Positions 13,301 to 24,603 of a DNA stretch of 64,000 bases are shown piece after piece; position 1 is the first letter of the stretch; each line of letters opens with the position of its first letter. Position numbers and translations under genes: made by a program. Under the pieces are notes generated by a model. That model ran no database searches and had not been told where the DNA came from. It worked only from the letters and a program-made list of their open reading frames with translations. The stretch comes from Bolinopsis microptera (lineage: Eukaryota; Ctenophora; Tentaculata; Lobata; Bolinopsidae). The DNA is taken from positions 782,312-846,311 of the forward strand of contig NC_087084.1 of assembly GCF_026151205.1 (NCBI RefSeq), written 5' to 3'.

Positions 13301-16244
13301 TCTGTGTGTTCGACTACACAACACAGAATATATCCTTGTGTTTGACTATTACCTTCCTCGTCAGCTGACATGACGGGAGGGGGAGCAGGGTGGACTACTT
13401 GTTTAGTTGTGTCTGAAGAGTTGGTCAGGTAGTACAATCTTCTTAGTAGCACTATCAGGGCAGGGAACTGTGGGGGAGCAAGTTATAGTTTCACTAACTA
13501 TATATAATGTATATATATAATATACATAGTTAGTTATAGTAGTGTTACCTATAGTTACTATATATATAATACAGGGTATACAGCAAGTTATAGTTTCACT
13601 AACTAAATTATATATATAATATTGTATATATATATAGTTCCGGTTGTAAATACTAGTCATGTTTGTTATCAAGGGGGCCGGGGGGGGGGTCTTCTTAAGT
13701 TAATTAACCAGAGTAATCTACTTGCAGACCTGTTGATCGGAAATGTTGAGGTTAATATCGTCACACAGCACATGTACGAATATAGCGGAGGGAGAGAAGG
13801 AGTAGACGTTAGGGAAGGTGAACAGAGACCTGCAGTTTATGTGCGCTCTGTAAAGTACTGGCTCTTCGTACACTTCTATTCGACCTGCAAATAGCATACA
13901 TATAAGATACTGGTATAATTTACCTTATCGTTAATCTGAAATGAAGCAAATCTAATATAAGATACTGTTATTAGTTACCATAGTTACTGTTATTAGTTAC
14001 CTGACTATGGTTACTATAGTTACTGTTATTAGTTACCTGACTTTGGTTACCATAGTTACTGTTATTAGTTACCTGACTATGGTTACTATAGTTACTGTTA
14101 TTAGTTACCTGACTATGGTTACTATAGTTACTGTTATTAGTTACCTGACTATGGTTACTATAGTTACTGTTATTAGTTACCTGACTATGGTTACTATAGT
14201 TACTGTTATTAGTTACCTGACTATGGTTACTATAGTTACTGTTATTAGTTACCTGACTATGGTTACTATAGTTACTGTTATTAGTTACCTGACTATGGTT
14301 ACTATAGTTACTGTTATTAGTTACCTGACTATGGTTACTATAGTTACTGTTATTAGTTACCTGACTATGGTTACTATAGTTACTGTTATTAGTTACCTGA
14401 CTATGGTTACTATAGTTACTGTTATTAGTTACCTGACTATGGTTACTATAGTTACTGATATTAGTTACCTGACTATGGTTACTATAGTTACTGTTATTAG
14501 TTACCTGACTATGGTTACTATAGTTACTGTTATTAGTTACCTGACTATGGTTACTATAGTTACTGTTATTAGTTACCTGACTATGGTTACTATAGTTACT
14601 GTTATTAGTTACCTGACTATGGTTACTATAGTTACTGTTATTAGTTACCTGACGCGCTGTTTCTATCCAGACAGATAGTGAGATCTACCAGCTCAATAAC
14701 TCTTCTCAGAGTCAGTTCAGGAGACTGTACATCAGAGAAAGCCTGGCTCCACTCCGAGTTTACAGTGTACATACCTGGCGTGTTTTATCTATTTTTATAC
14801 AATATGTGCATTTGTAACAATACATTTTATAATATAATATTGTCATATCATCATGTCTTTATTGAATGTTATTTGTTTATGCCAGCGGTTTCAACCATCT
14901 GCTTTTATATTTGTTCAAACAAATCTCAATTTTGTAAGATGAAAAATGGTAGATTATGAAAAAATGTGTCGGAAAACTCACAAGCTGATTTGATGTTGAC
15001 TGATAGAACAATGTCATCTTCAATATATTTGAAAATCAGGTTGTTCACGTGAATTTCTACGTTGTTCAGTATCCGCTGCAAAGATAATCTTTCGTAAGCA
15101 AAATTCCACAACTTACAGTAAAACCCTATTCACTGTTTTATTTTCCCCAAATTGTGCACTGAATTAAATACTACATCTCTGTATACAGTGACACAGCTAA
15201 ACAAGAGTTGTTACCTGAGTGAGAAGCTGCACATAGCTGGGTGCAACAGCTTGTTGTCCACTAGCATCAGATATACCACTATCTGATTCCTTGTCTTCTT
15301 CATCTTCTGCTGTACTTGCTGCTTCTAGTTGAGGATGTAATGAGGTTAATGTCTGAACAATTGACATCTTAATGACTCTTTCTATAAAATACATAGATTC
15401 TGTTTAGGTTTATTCAAAGTGTTCAATTTCAATCCAAATCCACATCAAGAAGTAACATAAACATTTAACATATAAGCAGGTAATTGTGCAGCTATAATGA
15501 AACACCTCTTTTAGTTTCCTCTAGAGGTCTATAAGTCAAGGAACACTCCAAAGTGTTGAGCGTGATAACAACTGAATCAGACCCTAGACTAGTCCAGGGA
15601 ATGTGTATCTTTAGCTCGTGTATCCTACCGCTCAGAAACTTGACTGGGAATAGGAACTCCTGATGGGGTAAAGGAGTTGTTAAGTAACAGTATTATTATA
15701 TCGGGTTTGTAGTAGAAGCTTAGGGTTGTCTCAATAATATGCAAAAAAACTAGAGACGAGACTCAAGTTATTCTGCATTCATTCACATATAATTTTGATA
15801 AGCTGAAGATAATTAATAGATCACAATTGGCTAAGAAAATATTAAGAAATTGTAGTGAATAGCAGTATAATGTACATCCACTTCCAAGGTGAACATCATC
15901 AACTTATAATTAAGAATGCAGAATTTAAGATGTTATATTCTGTCACCTGTTCTAAGACGTCAAGTTTGAGCTCCAGATTCTTTAACAACACATCTCCTCC
16001 CCAAAGAGACACACCCAGATCATTTGGGGAGAGGTTCTGAAACATAAATCATGAGCTAACAAAAAATTATTCTGTGTTGACGAGGGATTAACTCATCCTA
16101 AAAATTCCTTGCACAAATACTCAATAAGTGAATTTGAACAGTCCTCTGGAAAGAAACAGTTGACACATTTGGTAGATGTTTGCTAACCTTGATGTACTTG
16201 TCCACATAGGACATCAAGAGAGGAGTAATGTACTTCTCCAACAT
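10322..16244 (-). CDS. VPS13B: VPS13B-type intermembrane lipid transfer protein, 5' part (15 exons)
   Basis: Bridge-like lipid transfer protein of the VPS13 family; in animals VPS13B acts at the Golgi/endosome. The first 15 coding exons (descending): 16188-16244, 15947-16036, 15506-15659, 15215-15381, 14982-15075, 14649-14774, 13730-13884, 13353-13467, 12960-13116, 12568-12703, 12270-12368, 12067-12170, 10988-11114, 10666-10805, about 10322-10450. All splice phases agree, about 616 codons. The start MLEKYITPLLMSYVDKYIK matches the VPS13B chorein N-terminus, followed by SLWGGDVLLKNLELKLDVLE and IHIPWTSLGSD. Exon 5 carries NNLIFKYIEDDIVLSVNIKS and exon 9 GWIGWGWSML, both characteristic of VPS13B rather than VPS13A/C/D. 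The last exon ends against the 52-bp satellite, where the only GT candidates (about 10321) are weak. The rest of the gene lies outside the window. Confidence 0.93.
10608..10657. repeat. 12-bp GTGAAAGAGAAA minisatellite at a splice donor
   Basis: About four copies of GTGAAAGAGAAA lie in the intron after VPS13B exon 14. On the gene's strand the repeat begins about 9 bases past the donor at 10665-10664. Confidence 0.9.
11126..11770. repeat. 18-bp minisatellite (AATTTATTTAATAACTGT)n
   Basis: Roughly 35 copies of an AT-rich 18-mer fill the intron upstream of VPS13B exon 13 (minus strand), ending about 12 bp from its acceptor. Later units alternate with shortened AATTTATTTAAAACTGT forms. The long open frame across the array is an artefact of a period divisible by three. 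Confidence 0.95.
13135..13350. repeat. about 35-bp degenerate minisatellite
   Basis: About six imperfect units containing TGTGT.GACTACA.AACACA.AATATAT occupy the intron between VPS13B exons 8 and 9. On the gene's strand the array begins essentially at the exon 8 donor (13352-13351). Confidence 0.85.
13965..14648. repeat. 36-bp minisatellite, about 18 copies
   Basis: Near-identical 36-bp units (CTATGGTTACTATAGTTACT followed by GTTATTAGTTACCTGA) fill the intron after VPS13B exon 6. The last unit ends in the complement of the exon 6 donor (GTAACTAATAACAG on the gene strand), so each unit carries a copy of the donor-like sequence. The 223-codon open frame across it is repeat-driven and not a gene. 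Confidence 0.95.
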
Positions 16245-16267
16245 TTTGCATCCTAAATAATGGTTCT

Positions 16268-16737
16268 GTCAGTGGCGAAATAAAGGGCCCCTATTCTACT
16301 GAATCTGATATGTGTATCTTTCTTCACACCTTCTATATTATCTTCTTCAAAACAGCATTTTGATACAAAAATATAGTTACATTCAGCAATTCTCTTAGAT
16401 GCAGTGTGACACCCAAATTATCAAAATTAACCTGTAATTTGTGATAATTTGGTCCAACGAAGGGCCCCGCTGACCCCGATGTGCAGGGGGGCGCCGTCTT
16501 AGGGGGCGCCAAATCGTCGTTTGAATGTGGGACAATTTCGAAAACCTAACTAAATTACTAGCAAAACTGCGCGTTTTGCTCTAGATACACACTTTTTTAG
16601 AGATTTTACCGGCGTATCCTCTAAAATCACCTAATTTGATCAATTTTAGGGAGGGGCACCAAAAGGGGAGGGGGCGCCAACAGGGGGGCGCCTTTTTGGG
16701 GGGGGGGCGCCAACAGGCAACGTTACGCCACTGGGTA
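16268..16737. mobile_element. possible non-autonomous DNA transposon with CAGTGGCG ends
   Basis: The segment begins CAGTGGCGAAATAAAGGGCC and ends ...AACGTTACGCCACTG, giving short inverted CAGTGGCG termini. The interior includes G-rich GGGGGCGCC repeats (16,490-16,710). It starts only about 24 bp upstream of the VPS13B ATG, so it covers the 5' UTR or promoter. No clear target duplication is seen, so boundaries and class are tentative. Confidence 0.4.
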
Positions 16738-16787
16738 CATTGAAAACTTTGACGAATGTTATTCTCATTCCATGTCAAGTTTAAATA

Positions 16788-17066
16788 CAGGGTGGCCCAG
16801 AAGTAACTGCCCACACGCAACCCTCTAATAACTCACGTAATTCTTCTTAGAATTGCACAGAAATTTCAGAGATTATAGATATGGGTCAAACTTAGATTTC
16901 CTGAAAGTTTCGTCAAATCTAATTAATTACAGTGGATGTGGCACGCCACTCCCTCTTTTCACTATTGTCACCACAAAATGAGAACGCTTTCAGCTAGGAA
17001 CTTCAAAGTTTCTATACATGAGTTATTAAAGGGTTGCGTGTGGGCAGTTACTTTTGGGCCACCCTG
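16788..17066. mobile_element. mariner-like MITE (279 bp) with TA target duplication
   Basis: The ends CAGGGTGGCCCAGAAGTAAC and the inverse of CAGGGTGGCCCAAAAGTAAC form inverted repeats of about 45 bp, extending through a shared GCCCACACGCAACCC. TA lies immediately outside both ends (16786-16787 and 17067-17068). Size, TIR and TA duplication fit a Tc1/mariner-derived MITE. No transposase is encoded. Confidence 0.88.
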
Positions 17067-17730
17067 TATGTAACATTGCACATATATATTGCAAATTGTA
17101 GTCCCTTAAAACGTGTTTAAGGGAAAACACAATTACAGTTTTTGGTTATGCTAATAAAAACTGATTGTCTTCGGTGCATCTACAGTAGTTTAGGAGTGAA
17201 ATTAGTAGTCAAACAGTGGTGGTAAGAAAATCCCTGCTCACTTCCAGTCAGTACGAATTTCGAAAAAGAAATTAGAGTAATTCATGGGATTGAAATAATT
17301 TGTTAGACAGCGGAGTGTTTAATCAGCGGGGAGCCATTTTCCCGAATTATAGGTTTTTGTTATTTGGGGTATAAAATATTTCCGGAGAGCAAAATTTGTT
17401 CACACCTTTTCAATTTATTTTCCTGTAACAAACAACATTAACCAGACAACCCATTCAAGCAGTAATACAAAGAATGTGGTTAGTACCAGTAAAACCAGTT
17501 GACACAGGATAACTTGTAAATTGAGTGTTATCATCTTTGGATAATAGGGTTCATTGATATCTGGATATTATCCGGTTGGAAGAGACAAGGACAAGTGAAA
17601 CAAGGAAGTTAGGAGTAAGGGCAAATTTTCGGCGTCAACGCCATCTTCAGGCTCAAATTATTTGTTATATAGTAGTGTTGAAAGTATTTAAAAAAAGTTT
17701 TAATACTTTCAACACTACTATATAACAAAT

Positions 17731-17778
<48 letters not shown>

Positions 17779-18259
17779 TTTTTTTTAAATATGCAACCTA
17801 CTAAAACCAATGGAGCCCTCCTCGGGGTCATTCCTCTCGCATTTGCGAAAGTCGTCCCAAAGGTGTAAAAGGAGGTCAGGATTTGTACCCGCCAAGCTCT
17901 TACATCGCTAATTGTTGACCATCGGCCTTCACTGAAGGTAAGTTTCTTTAGAGTGGAGGCCAACCGTCAGCTTGGGATGCAGGGCCAAGCGGGAAACAAC
18001 GTCAAGGCCCCTTTCTACTTAGGCCATGTTGGTTTTGGCAGATACTGTGGTAATAAAATATAAAGTGAATGAGTGAAATGAAGTGAGTGAAAAGGGTGTA
18101 AGAGAGGAGGCTGGAGGAGCTTGTAAGAAATTTAGGAAAGGAAGGAAGCAGGGCATGTACTACAAAAAGACAGCTACTAGTAGTACTGCAAGATTGTAAC
18201 AATAACTGATAAAAATTAAATAACATAGACAGCAATAAAAATGGAGTGGACATATTACC

Positions 18260-18793
18260 CTAATCGGCCAAGATCGACACAATAGAACTTCTGTGACCTA
18301 TTTTATCTCCTTGAAGTGATAGCTTAAGAAGTTTGATATACCCCTGCCAGATCGGCAAGTCTCCTGCCTGAAATTTTTTGCTAATGTACCATTTGGCAAC
18401 GATATTAAAATAATTTATAATTTGTGAAGTGTGATTACAGACTATAAAATTAATTTTAGTGGGATCTTCGTAATTTCTATCGATTTTCCTTTTAATAAAG
18501 TCTTCAAGTATTGTGATGAAGCTATTTGTGTGAATACAATGGAGGTAAATATGAGGAATAGTTTCTAAATATGTTTTACACAGGCTACACATGGGAGTAT
18601 CTGTAACAATTTTCATCTTATGTCTCATGTATCTACAAGTTGTGATCCTCATTAAAAGTTTGTACTGAAATTGAATCAACTTAAAGTTTTTAGATACTAA
18701 GAAAAACAGGTTGCTTAGAACGACTGCCCAGTCGATGGAATGACTGTTCAAGTCGATAACCCACTGACGTAAGGAGACAGCTCGTTTGGGCAA
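18260..18793 (-). pseudogene. C-terminal part of the Tx1/L1-like ORF2, out of frame
   Basis: This 177-codon frame overlaps the end of the upstream ORF2 by 46 bp and continues the same protein after a frameshift. It carries FQYKLLMRITTCRYMRHKM and then a Cys-Cys-His-Cys knuckle in CSLCKTYLETIPHIYLHC. That arrangement is the usual C-terminal zinc-knuckle region of L1/Tx1 ORF2 proteins. It is not an independent gene. Confidence 0.85.
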
Positions 18794-21700
18794 ATAGAAT
18801 CGTACATTTTATCCCGAATTTTGCTTCCCTTCACCTGCCCAGTTGCAGAATGTAAAAATTGAAGTTTTATATTCGGGTCAACAAATTCGATATTCCTTGA
18901 GTTAATCGTGGGACAGTTATATCTCCGTATCCCCATGATAATGTTACAGTAATCAATTTTGGAAATCGTATTCGGAGACAGCTCCCACTTGTTCATGAAC
19001 ATATCGTAGTTAAGGAGTGTACTTTGGTCTATAGAAAGGAAATCTGAGATGTAAAATATTCCCTTATCAATAAGATGATTGTTCCAAAGTTTGGACCCGA
19101 TGTCAGTTATTGCTGGGTTGGACCACACACAGTGATCAATAGAACCCAAGGCTGCATTAGCCGAACTAATCTTCCACTCAGTGTAGCAATCAAGTACGTC
19201 CTGTGTAAAATTACAGTTGATATTTGCGAGACCGTTTTCTACAGAGATGGTGATATGCTCGGGAAATTTCAGTTGCATTATCATAATATCTTTCCAAGTG
19301 TGGTGAAAGGAATCATTTAGTAGCTTTGAAATAAGACTAGTTTTAAGACCTATAATAAAATCAGATAAATAAAATAGTCCCAGGCCTCCATGTTCCTTGT
19401 TTCGGGTTATGATTTCACGTTTTATTTTATCCCGTTTGCAACCCCAAAGAAAATGGAATATATTCGTGTCAAAAGTTCTGATAAAGGAAGCATCTGGTCT
19501 GGGGAGAGGAGGAACCAGGTATGTTAATTGGGAAAAGAGGAGAGTTTTGATAACTGTACATTTACCCATTACCGTCAGATCCCTCTTGTTCCACCTGTTA
19601 ATCCAAGACCGAACCTTAATCAATTTATCATTATAATTACTGTTGACTATATCCATAAGTGAGCAATCATTCCTATAAACTATACCCAAAGCCGTAAAGT
19701 TATTTGTAATAAAATCATCGCCGTAGTCCATTTGAAGGGACGCTAGAAGAGTTGTATTAAGGCGAGCACGACCTAAAGGAATACATCTAGTTTTGTCGAT
19801 GTTAGCTTTACACCCCGAGCACTGAGCAAACGTTCTGAGTTCTACCATAACTGCCTCTACACTCTCTATTGAAGCTTTCAGAAACAGATCAGTGTCGTCT
19901 GCAAAGAGACTCTGTAGAATTTCCACACCCGATATGTTAATACCCATGATATTAGGGTTGATCTGAAGTTTATTCGAGAAAGTTTGAGCCACAAGTAGAA
20001 ATAGAATAGGAGAGAGTGGGCTACCCTGATGAAGACCTCTGAGGAGATAAATAGGTGCGCTTAAAAACCCATTAATATTTGCGTAGCTAAAGCACGCTTG
20101 AAAAGCCACTTTAATCAACTTAATAATATAATCACTGAAACCTAATTTTTCAAGCGTACTGAAGACAAAGTTATGTTCTACCGAGTCAAAACATTTTTCA
20201 AAATCAATCTGTAAAAGGAGACCCTCTTGTTCCGAGTCGTTGTTAAATGATTCCAGAACCATTGACATGAGAATAAGATTATCTGCTGTACTCCTGCCTG
20301 CTTGAAAGCCTGACTGGGTTTTGCTGATTATGCTGGGGATAGCTTTCATAATCCTATTCTTAGCTATATGTGTGAAGATTTTATAGTCAATGTTAAGCAG
20401 AGTAATAGGTCTCCAATTTTTTATGTAGTTAAGTTCCACTGGGCTTTTAGGCTTGGGAATAAGAGTAAGAATACCTATTCTCTGCGAAGGCGACAGGCAT
20501 CCACTGTCAATAGATTCTAGATAGCAGTCGTAAATGATCTGCCTGATATCCAACCAAAAGGTTTTATAAAATTCAGCAGATAACCCGTCCCAACCTGGGG
20601 ATTTATTGTTTGTTAACTTGTTCACAATAGCATCCATTTCGTGTAACGAAATAGGTCCCTCCAGAGTTTCAGTAATTTCCTGTGGGATTTGCTCAAGCTC
20701 GCTGCTGGTTACATAATTATCTATCTCAGTGGGAGATGGGTTAGTTGAGTTATACAGATTCTGATAAAAGTTAACCACGTGACTAGAGATGTTATCCTGG
20801 TCCGTTAGTTCATTTCCGTCGTTGTCTATCAATTTACTAATACATTTTTTCTTGCCGTTTGATTTTTCAAGTCCAAAAAAGTATTTAGTCGAGCGCTCCC
20901 CCTCCTCTGTCCATTTCACACGTGATCTGGTAATTGCACCTCTCACCTCCTGATCTATAATATGATTTAAATCCGACTCTGCTTCAAATAATTTCTTCTG
21001 TAGTATCGTACAGTTTACTAGATTCGAATCGTTTTTACAGTCTTCAATATCTTTTTTTAACTTTTCTTTTTTCAATGTGATTTCTTTTTTTTTCTTTTTA
21101 CCAAAGGTCATTCCAAACTGTTTTATTTTGATTTTTATAACGTCCCAAAGACCCCTGTAAGAATCAAAGCTATCTTCTTTTGTATTATGAATGATTTTCT
21201 TTATTTCGTTAATAAAATTTTGATCTAGGAGGTGAGAGTTGTTAATTTTCCAATATCCTTTTCCGTGTGCAATAGTAGAGCCCTGGAGGGATAGCGAGAT
21301 GTAGCTGTGATCAGATTTATAGCCATGGCTTATTTCTGTATCACATACAGGTAGATTGACCAGGCTATCTTGGATCAAGAAAAAATCTAATCTAGACTGA
21401 GTTTTGTACTTTTTGTTAAAATGAGTAAAAACCCGTGCCTCAGCACCTCTGTTAAGACGGAAAATATCACTAAACCCATAGTCGTTAATGGAATCATTGA
21501 GAAAATTCTGGCAGCGACTATTTGCATGGGTGGTAGACCCCCCCTGTTTGTCCAACATGTTGTTCAGAACCGTGTTCCAGTCTCCCACAAATATTATATG
21601 ATCATCTCGTGCACGACTGAGTGATTCTAGAAATACGTTTTCGAGAAATGAAACATCGTCATTATTGGGGCAGTAGACATTCACTAAACACAGTTTGAGA

Positions 21701-22038
21701 GAGTCGTATTCTAACTCGACAAGGGTCGCACGACCTTGGCTGATGCTACGCTGGTTAATAATATGGAGATTCGGAGCATCAGCTTTAACAAGGAAAGCAA
21801 TACCGGTTGAGTTTGAAGTGCCATGGTTAAAGATTATATCCCCATCCCAAGAATGTTTCCAGTCTCTCTCAACTTGAGGAGTTGAGTGTGTTTCTTGGAG
21901 ACAAATGATTTGCTCAGGTTTATTTTTAAGCCAGTTTAAAACAAGATTACGTTTAATCGGGTTACCCATACCATTGCAGTTAAAAGAACCGATTTTTGGG
22001 CATGCCAACCCACTATTGCTGTTATTTTGCGGAGTCAT
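18748..22038 (-). CDS. LINE ORF2: AP endonuclease + reverse transcriptase (Tx1/L1-like)
   Basis: A 1,096-codon frame for target-primed reverse transcription. The N-terminal APE-type endonuclease (about residues 14-250) shows NCNG, CLQETHS at 47-52, VGDWN at 151-155 and KSDHS at 241-245. The linker has EGERSTKYFFGLEKSN (379-394), typical of L1/Tx1. The reverse transcriptase has SPGWDGL (480), NWRPITLL (541), QSGFQAGRS (575), the catalytic Asp in LLQIDFEKCFDS (608), GLHQGSPLSP (668) and the intact LFADD box (711-715). The frame ends at residue 1096 before the usual C-terminal domain, which continues in another frame at 18260-18793, so one frameshift separates them. Whether this is decay or an assembly error cannot be told here. 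Confidence 0.93.
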   Translation of the reverse strand: MTPQNNSNSGLACPKIGSFNCNGMGNPIKRNLVLNWLKNKPEQIICLQETHSTPQVERDWKHSWDGDIIFNHGTSNSTGIAFLVKADAPNLHIINQRSISQGRATLVELEYDSLKLCLVNVYCPNNDDVSFLENVFLESLSRARDDHIIFVGDWNTVLNNMLDKQGGSTTHANSRCQNFLNDSINDYGFSDIFRLNRGAEARVFTHFNKKYKTQSRLDFFLIQDSLVNLPVCDTEISHGYKSDHSYISLSLQGSTIAHGKGYWKINNSHLLDQNFINEIKKIIHNTKEDSFDSYRGLWDVIKIKIKQFGMTFGKKKKKEITLKKEKLKKDIEDCKNDSNLVNCTILQKKLFEAESDLNHIIDQEVRGAITRSRVKWTEEGERSTKYFFGLEKSNGKKKCISKLIDNDGNELTDQDNISSHVVNFYQNLYNSTNPSPTEIDNYVTSSELEQIPQEITETLEGPISLHEMDAIVNKLTNNKSPGWDGLSAEFYKTFWLDIRQIIYDCYLESIDSGCLSPSQRIGILTLIPKPKSPVELNYIKNWRPITLLNIDYKIFTHIAKNRIMKAIPSIISKTQSGFQAGRSTADNLILMSMVLESFNNDSEQEGLLLQIDFEKCFDSVEHNFVFSTLEKLGFSDYIIKLIKVAFQACFSYANINGFLSAPIYLLRGLHQGSPLSPILFLLVAQTFSNKLQINPNIMGINISGVEILQSLFADDTDLFLKASIESVEAVMVELRTFAQCSGCKANIDKTRCIPLGRARLNTTLLASLQMDYGDDFITNNFTALGIVYRNDCSLMDIVNSNYNDKLIKVRSWINRWNKRDLTVMGKCTVIKTLLFSQLTYLVPPLPRPDASFIRTFDTNIFHFLWGCKRDKIKREIITRNKEHGGLGLFYLSDFIIGLKTSLISKLLNDSFHHTWKDIMIMQLKFPEHITISVENGLANINCNFTQDVLDCYTEWKISSANAALGSIDHCVWSNPAITDIGSKLWNNHLIDKGIFYISDFLSIDQSTLLNYDMFMNKWELSPNTISKIDYCNIIMGIRRYNCPTINSRNIEFVDPNIKLQFLHSATGQVKGSKIRDKMYDSICPNELSPYVSGLST

Positions 22039-23127
22039 TGTTAATCTGAAAATGGCCCCGCCCTTCCTTAGTGTAGCTTTTTACCCCCCCTGAATTAAAC
22101 CCCAGAAATGAAGGTGATGGTGTCGTGAAAAAATGAGTATATACAATGGAAATAACACAAAAAACATGAACACGCGACATAGAAACACGGAAAACGATCG
22201 TAGAAAAATAATTTCTACAATAATACAGCCTGTTTGTACTACAACCTACACTGGCCCCGCCCTTATTATAACAGTTATTATTGGAATAATAGTAGAACCA
22301 ATAATCGAAGTGACGAGGTAGCAAGGTGAGAAACACACTGTATCTAGGAAACATGAGTGAACGTGTCGCAAGGAGAAGTTGTGACAGTTTACCCGAAACT
22401 GTAGCAGATAGAAGATCAGAAAATCTAGAACAAAATGAGAATGATAGCAATTATATCATAATGTTTATAGATACCGGTTATACACCGAGCAAGAGTTTTT
22501 TTTGTATGTTTGTTGGCATAGCCTTTATAAAGATTTTTTTAAACTTTTGAATAATGAATAATGCACTGTACAAAAAATCAGTACGAGTCAATCAGACCCT
22601 TTTAAAATACCTATAAAACATAATAAATAGGTGAAATTGATGGTGATAAAGAGGTAACTCACGTGGACAAAAAACTGGTCTCTCGACGTCGGTATTATAC
22701 AGGTGTTATGATGAGAGGGGATAATTTTATAAATACTAAGTTACCTTAACTGGAAAACGACTGCACGGAGCAAGTCAATCAATAATAAATTCAATAGAAT
22801 CAGGCTGACGGATACAATATTATAAGAACTAGCGGATACAATAATATGAGGAGATACGCACGCTGAATAACAGATAAGAATTTGAAGAAGAGCCCTTAAG
22901 CCCTACCACGTAGCTCCCACCCCACGGAACCCGTGAACCACTACTTGAAGAAAAGGCACACGCTGCATAATTGCTATGCGTAAGTTAAGTGTTAAAACTT
23001 GAAGGGGTCTCTCGAAAATCGTACGAGATAATACAATACAATACAGTGAACACACGCTAGAGTGCTGTGATATACTAAAAGTTTATCAACTATATAACAA
23101 ATAATTTGAGCCTGAAGATGGCGTTGA

Positions 23128-23427
23128 TGTTATTACTGTTCACACCTTTCTCTCTCTTTCGTGACAGAATACTTCTAACCGTGTTTACCTTTTCTAGCAA
23201 TGACAAGCAAAGAAGGATAACCGATTGGACTGGGGAGGAGTGGAACATTGGCAGCACACTACCGTCCAATCGGTAAGTATTTATAATGTTTAGTTATTAG
23301 GTATTTATTTGGAATTGGTTTAATTTGGTGGTAAAGTTATTCTATTATGTAATAAAGTATTTTGTTTTACAGGTTTTGTACATACGACAAATACGGGTTT
23401 TATTGTTCAACTAGAGGCCATCTAACA
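23128..23427. mobile_element. solo LTR (300 bp) with 5-bp target duplication
   Basis: The sequence begins TGTTATTACTG and ends CATCTAACA (terminal TGTTA...TAACA) and is flanked on both sides by GTTGA (23123-23127 and 23428-23432). Removing it and one GTTGA restores the uninterrupted arm of the surrounding foldback element, which independently confirms the boundaries. There is no internal region or coding sequence, so this is a solo LTR left by LTR-LTR recombination. Family is unknown; a 5-bp duplication fits Ty3- or BEL-type elements. Confidence 0.85.
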
Positions 23428-23573
23428 GTTGACGCCGAAAATTTGCCCTTACTCCTAACTTCCTTGTTTCACATGTCCTTGTCTCTTCCAACCGGATAAT
23501 ATCCAGATATCAGTATTTCAATCATGAGACTAATAAACAGCGAACTACTCCGTTATTTGAAATAGGGTTCATT

Positions 23574-24550
23574 CCTACATTGTTATTTTGGTTCTGAATT
23601 GACTTTTTTCAAAAACTTGCCTTTTCTCTAATATTATTGAATTCATAAATATATGGAAATATTTTTTTGTAATTAAATTCTGTTATGTTTTCTTTACAGG
23701 TTTTCTTTAAATCATCTAAAAACTTATTTTTATAGAATCCGTTTATATTGTTGGAAAAGTAATTGGGCATTAAAACACAAACATTTCCGGGGCGCCAGAA
23801 AAAAGCCTAGCAAGGGCAATCATTTAATTCATTTAGACACTTAAATAGGATTCATTTAAAGGAGGTCGTATCCTCAAAAAATCCTCAAGAGGACTGCAAG
23901 AATATTCGGTTTTTTGATCTACCGTAATTTGTCGTTTTACTTGTACCAGTTGTGTAACGAGATTTTTTCGGTTTTACCGAAATACAGCGAAATACAGCAG
24001 CTCAACAAAATCACCTAATGCGCCATTCTCTCCATGAGAATTTGTATGTTTATAACCTACAGGGCGCGCGCCGAGTTCAGAGTTGGACTAATATATGGAA
24101 CAAATATTTTACGAGTATCACTCGTTAAATTACCCGTTCAATTGTACATAAACCTAAACTTTTTGTTATAGCCCTAATAAATGTTATTTGAATTGTACGT
24201 TTATACAATATTAAGTTGCTTCGTAAAAAGAAATTGAGCAATCCATTAATATTTACGAAATCGTTGATATGCAAAGCTGCAAATTAAAAAAGTTGGGATT
24301 GTTAATCAAAACCTTTGTAGCGCGATGTGTTACTGTGCCGCGTCGTGCACTCAATGAGGCTTCTCATAGCTAAATCGGCGAGATGCGCTGCTGTGCCGCG
24401 CCGAGCTGCGATTAATTGACATCGTCAATTAATCAAAACCTCTTAGCATTTAAATTTTTACTTTATAAACTAATACATTATATTAATTGATTAGCAGTAA
24501 AACTTGCGCTCTGCTGCAATCTTTTGAAAAGCATTATTAAATACGTTGAC
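23574..24550. other. intergenic stretch, no gene recognised
   Basis: AT-rich sequence with no exon-like or long open frame. From 24,310 to 24,430 two imperfect copies of a GC-rich motif with GCTGTGCCGCG occur next to AATTGACATCGTCAATTAAT, a short palindrome. I recognise nothing else. Confidence 0.5.
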
Positions 24551-24603
24551 CATTGTTAATGGTCCGGCCCGGCGAGAAGAAAGCGGCGCGCGCTACTTCG
24601 AAG

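Larger units (their letters stand above)
17735..23088 (-). mobile_element. Tx1/L1-like LINE, full length with 18-bp target duplication
   Basis: The element is bounded by an exact 18-bp duplication, ACTATATAACAAATAATT, at 17717-17734 and 23089-23106. Its 3' end on the minus strand is the T-run at 17735-17777, the complement of a poly(A) tail, followed by a 3' UTR of about 480 bp. ORF2 starts at 22038. The 1,050 bp upstream (22039-23088) holds no convincing ORF1, only a 142-codon low-complexity frame at 22022-22450, so ORF1 is missing or decayed. A copy of its 3' end lies at 50,085-50,157. Confidence 0.9.
17543..23573. mobile_element. foldback (long inverted-repeat) element split by two later insertions
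   Basis: The outer arms at 17555-17640 and 23428-23512 are near-perfect reverse complements (start TGATATCTGGATATTATCC). Once the LINE (17735-23088) and solo LTR (23128-23427) are subtracted, the arms continue through CGCCATCTTCAGGCTCAAAT and TATATAGTAGTGTTGAAAG to a short loop near 17690-17702, giving one hairpin with arms of roughly 140 bp. A 13-bp direct repeat AATAGGGTTCATT flanks the whole at 17543-17555 and 23561-23573 and may be its target duplication. No protein is encoded. A related fragment is at 32,944-33,016. Confidence 0.8.

Noticed and set aside
14007-14678. 223-codon open frame of MVTIVTVISYLT repeats
   Set aside because: It is produced by a 36-bp minisatellite (period divisible by three) inside a VPS13B intron, on the opposite strand to the gene.
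22022-22450. 142-codon frame as ORF1 of the Tx1/L1-like LINE
   Set aside because: Position is right, but the translation is low-complexity with no coiled coil, RRM or zinc knuckle, and it overlaps the ORF2 start.
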